From Wuchereria bancrofti (Eukaryota > Nematoda > Chromadorea > Rhabditida > Onchocercidae), in the NCBI GenBank assembly GCA_005281725.1, contig SSBO01000001.1:3146399-3210398 (forward strand): a DNA stretch of 64,000 nucleotides, given 5' to 3'. Below the pieces are notes generated by a model, which saw nothing but the letters and a program-made list of their open reading frames with translations, searched no databases and was not told where the DNA came from. A program made the translations under genes and the position numbers. Positions 52,040 through 64,000 of this stretch are shown here, in pieces. Numbering within the stretch: position 1 is the stretch's first letter; the number at the start of each line of letters is the position of its first letter.

Positions 52040-54699
52040 TCAGCACCTTTGACGTCGTGCCAAATCTTCAACTGACAAAGCTCCATAACTATTCAGCAAT
52101 GGCCACAAGCACGCATCCCAATTTTTGTTCCACGATATTAAAGGATTGGAATGAACATTTGATGTTAGTGTGTTCAACTGCTGTAACATGCAGAACACGT
52201 AAATCTGATAATATTACAAACAAAACAAGACATACTGAAGAACAGGATTCCCAACTGTTTTAATCTTTTTACTGTACTAATAATGATTTAAATTTTTAGT
52301 ATGGGGAAAAACTAACACTGCAATGAACAGGGAAACCACATGTCAACGTTTTAATGATATGTGAAAGTTCATGCGAAGTGTCGAATAGCCGGCCATTATG
52401 GCCATCAGAAATAAGCTCACCAATGCAACCAAATCGTTTGGCAATAACAGGCAAACCACATCCCAGCATATCCACTACCTTCATTGGTAGATCCAAACCT
52501 TAATCATATAAGGCCTCAACAATGAAAATATGAACCAGCAGATATTTTTTTAATGAAATGAACGTGTATTTAAAATTAAGGAGGTTCTGCAAATGGAAGC
52601 TATCAAATCAAACAAACTTATAACCTGATGTGGAAGTATGCAGAGAGACCCCGATATCGGCACAACCAAGCAAAAACGGATAATCTTCTGCTTTTAACCA
52701 TGGTGTTAATATTTCAACATTTTGCATTTGCATATGCTCAATGCGACCCAAATAATACGACCACAAAGGTCCACGTCCCGTAATTATACATGTTATGAAT
52801 GGCAGTCGAGTTGCTGGATTCCTAATGAGATATTTGAAAAGTAATATTCGAAAAAAGATAAAAGATAATATGCAGAAAAAATGAGTTAATTTATGAAAAT
52901 GTACGTTTTCGAAGAGAGTTTAGCAATATTATCAAATTCACGAAGAGCGTCAAGTAGAAGTCCAAAATCTTCATCTTCTGTCCAACTTGTTGATGAAACA
53001 AGAAGTAAAGGTCGATCATTTCGGAAGTGGACTTTACCTTCATTGTCACGGTAAGAGATTAGTGTTTCTGGAAGCAAACAGTAGTGTGTTTTTTTACTAC
53101 TGCATTCGAAATTCGAATATTTGCAAATAAAGTCACATGTATATAAAAAGTAACCTTCCATGGAAACGCAATCTATCTGTAAGCCTGGATTATTAACAGC
53201 TTTGAAAATTTCGAATTCTCCACCGTAATCGATTAATTTCAAAAGGAATTTATGTCGCTCTTCATCAGTCAACTTCCTAAAGCTCCAAGCTGGAGGCCGA
53301 TCATATACTGTAGCCGCACTGATGTCCCATGCATCGAACATATCTTGCCGCATAGCATGAGTTACACAAATGTTCAAATCAGCACAGCGACCAAAATAAC
53401 CTTCCCAATAATATATCTGCTCAATACACCTGAAAAAAATCTTCAGTAATAATGAAAAAATAAAAACCTACTATATTATAGGTAACACCCGCATCTTACA
53501 AACTATGAGTCGAAATTATTCATTTTTTTCGCTGGAATCTAACCTCTGCACGACTGAACATCTCTTCTTCCGATCAGATTGGCGTTTTTTTTTATTTGCT
53601 GCAGCTGCTGCAGCCTGAACAGCTCGTTCTACTCGTGTCATTCTTTTTCCACGCATAGCGGAAACATCATTTACCACTAAAATATAGACAGAAATTCAGA
53701 TCTATGCCACATTTTCTAAATTCTCTAATAAGCAACTATGGATTCAACAAGTCTCAATATAACGCTATCAAAAACGACAATACCCAAGCCATGATCGTCA
53801 GAACAATTTAGAGAACTCTGCATTCGTCGATCAGAGGCACGACCAACGCGTATTTCATCAATATTATATTTTTTGCGTAATACGGAATAGGTATAATTAT
53901 GCCAATCAATGATAAATTGTGCCCTTCTAATACGAGCACACTGAAATTTAATATGTTAAAAAGTATCATCAAAGACAGTTTTATATGAAATAGGCAAGAA
54001 ATTTATATGAAATAGAAAAGAATGAAATAAAATGTATAAAATAGCACATTAATTCTTGGTGATCTTTCGCATAATTAAGAAGTAAAAGAAACAACCAGCC
54101 AGCAAGCAAGAAGAGACGGTAGTCCAGGAGGATTTTGCACCATAATCAACAGAGGCCAATCAATTCGAAAAAACAGCGTTAGCAGCAAAACAAACAAGGT
54201 CCATAAAAATTTCAGTACCAAAGCAAAGATAGGACGCAATTTACAGATATATTCTGGCGGACATCTCAGTGATACAACACTGTAAAAATTTTTCTGTACT
54301 TCAAAGTACAGAAAAACTGATGGATCCTAAACAATCCACGACTAAACTCAGCAGTAAAAACCTTGATCTGCATTGAAAAAAAAAAAAAAAAAACGAAATG
54401 ATCTACCCCTACAACAGACATTAAAAGAAAACGTTCATATTTTGCCAGATAGTATCGGAAAGCATAATGTTATTATCTAACAACACGCAGTTGGATTATT
54501 AATCTTGTAATACAAGTAAATCAGAATACCTAATATATGGATGGTGTTGTATGGACTGATGTATCGCTGAATCCGTATAGCCTACTATTTGCACTCGATA
54601 ATTTTTATCTGCCAACGACCTAGCATGATAACACATTCGCGGACTTCGACCAATATCTCCAATAACTACCAATGTTGCATTTTTTCCTCGGAGTACCAT
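52040..54699 (-). CDS. algn-1: ALG1, chitobiosyldiphosphodolichol beta-mannosyltransferase
   Basis: It adds the first mannose to GlcNAc2-PP-dolichol on the cytosolic face of the ER. Nine minus-strand exons keep frame: 54699-54530, 54279-54096, 53940-53784, 53676-53544, 53429-53155, 53067-52905, 52821-52625, 52498-52329, 52180-52040 (529 aa). Family blocks: VVIGDIGRSPRMCYHA (start), a hydrophobic segment (LKFLWTLFVLLLTLFF), [107 protein letters not shown]. The C-terminus WNKNWDACLWPLL matches the RWDESW segment of human ALG1. Unusual: about 80 extra residues between WHNYTYSVL and YWEGYFGRCADLN, including VERAVQAAAAANKKKRQSDR. The ATG at 54699 follows an in-frame stop. In C. elegans the gene is next to jhdm-1, as here. 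Confidence 0.93.
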
Positions 54700-56064
54700 T
54701 CTATCCACAAATTATCTACAACACAACACTGCACAAAACAACGACATCAGACATCAGAAACTGGGCGAAACAAACTTTGTGTGAATCCCTTTACCGAACA
54801 ATGTTTGAATTTGCTTGCTATATCGTCCTCTTCAGTAGCACTGTTTGGATCATGGTACCCTGAACTTTTAAAAACAACTACGCTACCAACACCATCCTTT
54901 CATGTTACCAATATATCGAATATCAAATGTTTATGAAAAGATTATGTCGTCTTCCACCCTTGAAACAAACACTGATGTCGATGATTGGAAAAGCCACAAA
55001 ATATCTCACTTAACACTGAAATATTAGCAACCACAACTTTTACAAAATATACGGAACCAGGATACACTTAATTTAAAATTTTTATGACCACAGCAAATTC
55101 ATTATATAATACCGAACACGCATACGGCATCTTAATTATTCCTACAGTTCGCAGTCTCATAGTAAAATCGGATGTTAATTTGATATAATTTTCTATTTAA
55201 CCATTCCTAGCTAATACATAAGTTAATTATATGCTATAAATAGCAGCTACACTATCATTGTTAAAAATCATTGCTATGTTTAATGACAGTAAATAATTTC
55301 ACCATGTACAAGACATACTTTGAAAGCCATCACAAGGGAATTAGACTACATTAGAAATATCAAAACCACGATAAACAGTCCAATGAATTTACTTATTTCT
55401 TCACATGCACAAATCGTTAGTTGATTGATTGAAATAAAAAGTACTGACAGTAATAACAAATATACGAAAATAAAACGCATCACAAAAAAATCTTTTACAA
55501 AATTTACTCGTTATTATATTTACAAATAAGAAAGTTCTACTTATTGAACATGAACAAATAGCTAAAAACATAAATTCCGCTTATCTTAGATTTTATCTAA
55601 AACTACTTGGTATGAAGATGTCCGGTATCCCACATCAGTAATTTAGTTCTTACTATCAAAAACATTTCCAGTGACAGGAAAAATATTATATAAATGGAAA
55701 TCGAACAATGAAATACTTGAAAGAGATTAATATGCCACATAAAACATCAATAACAGTTCGCTTTCAATCCACAACAGCATTAAATTCTGCAGTGAGTGAA
55801 CTTAAATTTTGTAAAACAGTTTCTGTTGGGATTTCTGAAATCAATAAGTATAATAATCATAATCATGCATTCAAACTGTGTAACATCTGCAATGAAAAAG
55901 ATCGGAATGCTTACAAATTAATTCTTTTATATACATGTTTTCTTTCGAAAAAAAAACTACTGTGACCCAAAGAGAATTTTTAACAAAAATTGAAAACATG
56001 AAGCAACTCCCTTAAAATTAAAAACAAATCGCACCGACAGTCCATTAAATTGAACATTTCCTTA
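54700..56064. other. 5' flank of algn-1 and 3' flank of the next gene
   Basis: AT-rich with no supported exon. The plus-strand frame at 55708-55965 (MKYLKEINMPHKTS...) has no splice or homology support. Confidence 0.4.
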
Positions 56065-56067
56065 TTA

Positions 56068-58309
56068 TAATAGATGCTTACTTGATAATTTCGGTAGAGA
56101 AACTGATTCAATTTCTACATTTTCCAAAGGAGATGAATCATCTTCAGTTTCACTGTTTTTTGTACTCCAATTCTGTCGTTTCAACTTTCTTTCTTCAACT
56201 GTGACCTTAAAAATACTCATATCTGCTTTTATATTCTTCAACAACGGGTTTTGCGTTAGTAGAACCATTTTATAAAACTCATTAAATCATTTGAACAGTG
56301 AGAATTGTTATTAATAAGGACATGTAAATAGTACAGCAATAATGTCAACTTGATGAACAACAGACCATCAAAGACTTGGTCCTTTCCTCCTCGGCATCTC
56401 GCTCACCGACATCAAATACTTTAGTCAATTCTGCTAGTTCCTCAGCCGCTGTCATAATTTCTGTATCCTACAAAGGCCTCATCTTTCATCAAAATGGAAC
56501 ATATATGTACAAAAAAACTTCAAAATCACTTCTTACATCTTCCTTGCCTTCGTTCAATGTAACTGACAAATCTCGGATTTCAGGTTTTTTAATTCCCTCT
56601 GCAGAATTCACAGGTTCGACTACTGCACTTCCGTGGGATCCTGAAATGGTTACAATCGAAGTAACTATATATGAAATCCGAAAGTGATTTAAAATCATTA
56701 AAAGTGAACTGTTAAGAGAAACCATGCCTGATGGAGAAACTGGACATTTGGTGGGTAAAGGAAGCAAAGGTACCACTGCAACTGCATCATGTTCATTTCC
56801 TGGGGCATTTTGCTGAAATAATTTCAAAACTATTTAATCTTGCTGAATTTAAACTGCTTAAAATTTCACCTGCAGTAAAGAAATATGCAAGCTTAAAAAT
56901 AACCATTGTAATATCAACATCACAGGATGATGGAATGGAATTTCGTTCACGATTCAGTAGAGGGACATACTGTGAGCTTCCAACAAGACCCACTGGAGAA
57001 GGCATTTTCCGACAACTTGATGGAGAAATATTCATGCTGATATTAAAACCTTGTTTCTAAAAGTTAGATTATTAGTTGAACAAGAATTTCAAATTCTTTA
57101 TAACTTGCTATCCAAATAAGGTCATGAAAAAATGCAACATGATTTTTTTTCAAATTTCACTTGGACATGCCTCAGTAATTCGTGTTGGCTGAATAATAGA
57201 AAGTTCTCTGCTTTTTTCATCATTTTTAGTCGTAGCAGGAGACCATCTTGATAATCCTACAATTACAGCGAATTACAGCTACAATTACTTCAATTTAGAT
57301 CAACAAAATTTAACATAACCAAAGAAAATGGTATTCAGAGAATGGTTAATAACAAAGGGAAGCCAATAGTGGTGAAAAACTAAAACCTTCTGCAGATGGA
57401 AGACGAGGATCACCAGGTACTGAATAATTATGTCGAATGACAGGTGGCATTTCCTCAGACCCAGATAGAGCGAATGACTGTAAGAAAATACCGGACATAT
57501 CTACAGAATTAGATTTACGATGCGTTTCTGGACGCCAAGAAGTCGAATAGTCATTTTTCTTTGAGTCACGTCTCTTTCCTCTGCTTCCGGTTAACCTAGA
57601 GCAATTTACAAAATCAATTTTCCCACATCAACTACCACATGTCTCATTTGAAGCCTTTTTGAATATTTTTGAATGACGGAAAATGAGAAGATACATCATA
57701 AATCAGTAAAATGTAAAAAGTAAGTTTTCTTAAATTAGAATTTCTGGAGGTAAATTTTGAATACAGTTCTTTAATTTCTTATATTTCAGCTGCTCTTAAA
57801 AATTTTTAATTATTAACTGCAAGATTTATCTGAAAAAATTCTACCAGCAATCAGTGGCCGGAAAGGAATCTGTATATCGTCGTTTGAAAGTATTGCCTGG
57901 ACATCGGTATGAATTATGACTAAGTTTCGAAGCACTGAAAACTGTTACAATGCCGAGTTTTCAAAAATACGAATGAATTTTAAGCGAGTAAAAAGCAACT
58001 GAAAGTGAGTGAAAATAGAGTCGTATATAAACAAGTCCTCATTTGATGCCGTGATGAGAATTCGCATCATAGTTAGTGCTTCCAGTATTTTTTAATTCAA
58101 GAGGATGAATAAAATACCAACATGTTCGTTCTCCTAATACTTGGACCAGGTCGTACCAGAGGTGATCGATATTGCAACTCTGGATATTCTTCCTTCATAA
58201 TATGACGATTTTCACGCTGATTATCTTTGTTTCGATCGCGATAAAATCGAGTTGATTCTATAACCAATGAACATATGTACAATATTATTACGAAAAACGG
58301 CTTCCACAT
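56068..58309 (-). CDS. Signal-peptide protein, unknown, between jhdm-1 and algn-1
   Basis: Exon 1 (58309-58122) begins MWKPFFVIILYICSLVIES, a good secretory signal, followed by a basic region (RFYRDRNKDNQRENRH). Exon 2 (57595-57387, GSRGKRRDSKKNDYSTSW, then MSGIFLQSFALSGSEEMPP) joins in phase through a GTTGGT donor. Exon 3 starts at 57256 (LSRWSPATTKNDEKSREL). Later segments: about 57055-56905 (KMPSPVGLVGSSQYVPLLN), 56815-56730 (QNAPGNEHDAVAVVPLLPL), about 56630-56537 (KPEIRDLSVTLNEGKED), 56467-56376 (EIMTAAEELAELTKVFDVG) and 56280-56085 (DMSIFKVTVEERKLKRQNW). The frame between exons 3 and 4 does not close. The mature protein is hydrophilic and low in Cys, probably secreted or in a secretory granule. 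Family not recognised. Confidence 0.5.
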
Positions 58310-58415
58310 GCAGCCAACAATTTACTACTGGTTAAGGAATATAGATTTTTATTTCACTCATTATATTTATTAAATCATAATTAGTCAGAACTCTAGCAAT
58401 ACCAATCTACACATG

Positions 58416-63200
<4,785 letters not shown>

Positions 63201-64000
63201 AATTTTGACTAAATTATTAGTGTTTCTTTACTACCGCTAAAATCTGCAAATGATGTCTCATTATAACGAACAAGTAAAATGAAAATTCAACAGCGATACA
63301 GCATAATAATATTATCTAAAAACATAGATACCAAATTCGGACACTCCCAAACTATTATATGTGCTGCAAGGGAAAAGTGCTCCAATAATAAAATATACAA
63401 AAAACTATTCCATGATTATGTCATCACATTCTGACCTTAATAGATATAGGATGGAGCTTTACCAACCCATCACTAACCAATACAATTTGTATAAACTGTA
63501 CAATTACATCAACAATGCCTCAGCAACATATTTCATTTCACATATTGTAGCATGCAACTATTATGAAAACTGTTCAGACAAAGATGGAGTGAAGATTCAC
63601 TGTTGTGGATGAACAAAGTCAGTTTCAGTGGTGAGGCATGGTTAGGAAGTAAGGTAGATAGTGTTTGGTGAGGATTGGGAGTGATGAAGACAGTCTTGTT
63701 CAACATGTGGAGTAAAGAGATATCAGGCGAGGAAAGAGCACAGAGATTGGCAGGACTGTTAAGAGCAAGGATGGATATGGTACATAGAACTTTTATGGCA
63801 AAGTTAAAGTTCACCTAGCAACATTAGAAGTACCTGACTTATACCTTACTTAGGTATTTGGTAGACTTCTTAGTTTCCTTATCTTACATAATTCATATCG
63901 AAATTTTCGAGACTTTTATTGGTGGAATTTATGGCTTTGCTTTGTGTGTTCTTTCTGTTATACGGAATGTGAGAGAGAACATGAGATAGAATGCAGGTCC
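63201..64000. other. 5' flank of jhdm-1
   Basis: The promoter of jhdm-1 should be here. From about 63590 to 63830 the sequence is purine-rich and less AT-rich, with short frames on both strands, but no splice-supported exon or known family. Confidence 0.35.

Noticed and set aside
51680..52263. Plus-strand open frames opposite the algn-1 3' end
   Set aside because: They overlap the supported terminal exon of algn-1 on the minus strand or lie in the spacer, and show no splice or family support.
56376..57060. Plus-strand frames of about 100 codons
   Set aside because: They are antisense to minus-strand exons with better composition and in-frame splice borders.

Overview
The window reads as nuclear DNA of a nematode, most likely a spirurid or filarial species. 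It is AT-rich, genes are split into short exons by GT-AG introns with nematode-type TTTCAG acceptors, and the clearest orthologues match Caenorhabditis genes. Two neighbouring pairs, bath-42/cil-1 at the left and algn-1/jhdm-1 at the right, are also neighbours in C. elegans as I recall (C50C3.8/C50C3.7 and T26A5.4/T26A5.5). No bacterial operon, CRISPR array, rRNA or tRNA was seen. Gene models were made by eye, checking that intron phases agree; where phases do not close, I say so.

Layout: 0.2-2.4 kb (+) MATH-BTB protein (bath-42 type); 3.6-5.7 kb (+) inositol polyphosphate 5-phosphatase (cil-1/INPP5K type); 7.3-11.8 kb (-) NYN/PIN-like endoribonuclease related to RDE-8/Zc3h12a nucleases; 12.2-26.2 kb (+) phosphatidylinositol 4-kinase alpha; 26.5-39.7 kb a gene-poor stretch with a decayed LysM gene, microsatellites, several stop-interrupted frames and two spliced genes of unknown family (about 32.7-36.3 and 38.3-39.7 kb); 39.9-46.7 kb (+) eIF5B (iffb-1); 47.1-48.2 kb a frame-broken coding patch; 49.5-50.7 kb (-) a small signal-anchor protein; 52.0-54.7 kb (-) ALG1 mannosyltransferase with an extra basic/Ala-rich segment; 56.1-58.3 kb (-) an unrecognised signal-peptide gene; 58.4-63.2 kb (-) a KDM2-type JmjC demethylase without the usual CXXC/PHD/F-box tail.

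Functional links: two genes act on phosphoinositides (a 5-phosphatase and PI4KA). The others cover translation initiation, N-glycan assembly at the ER, chromatin demethylation, protein turnover through a cullin adaptor and RNA decay. This is an ordinary eukaryotic mixture, not a dedicated cluster. The least described material is the NYN nuclease with its long unknown C-terminus, the two small spliced genes in the gene-poor stretch, and a set of decayed frames in which the in-frame stops are mostly TGA.
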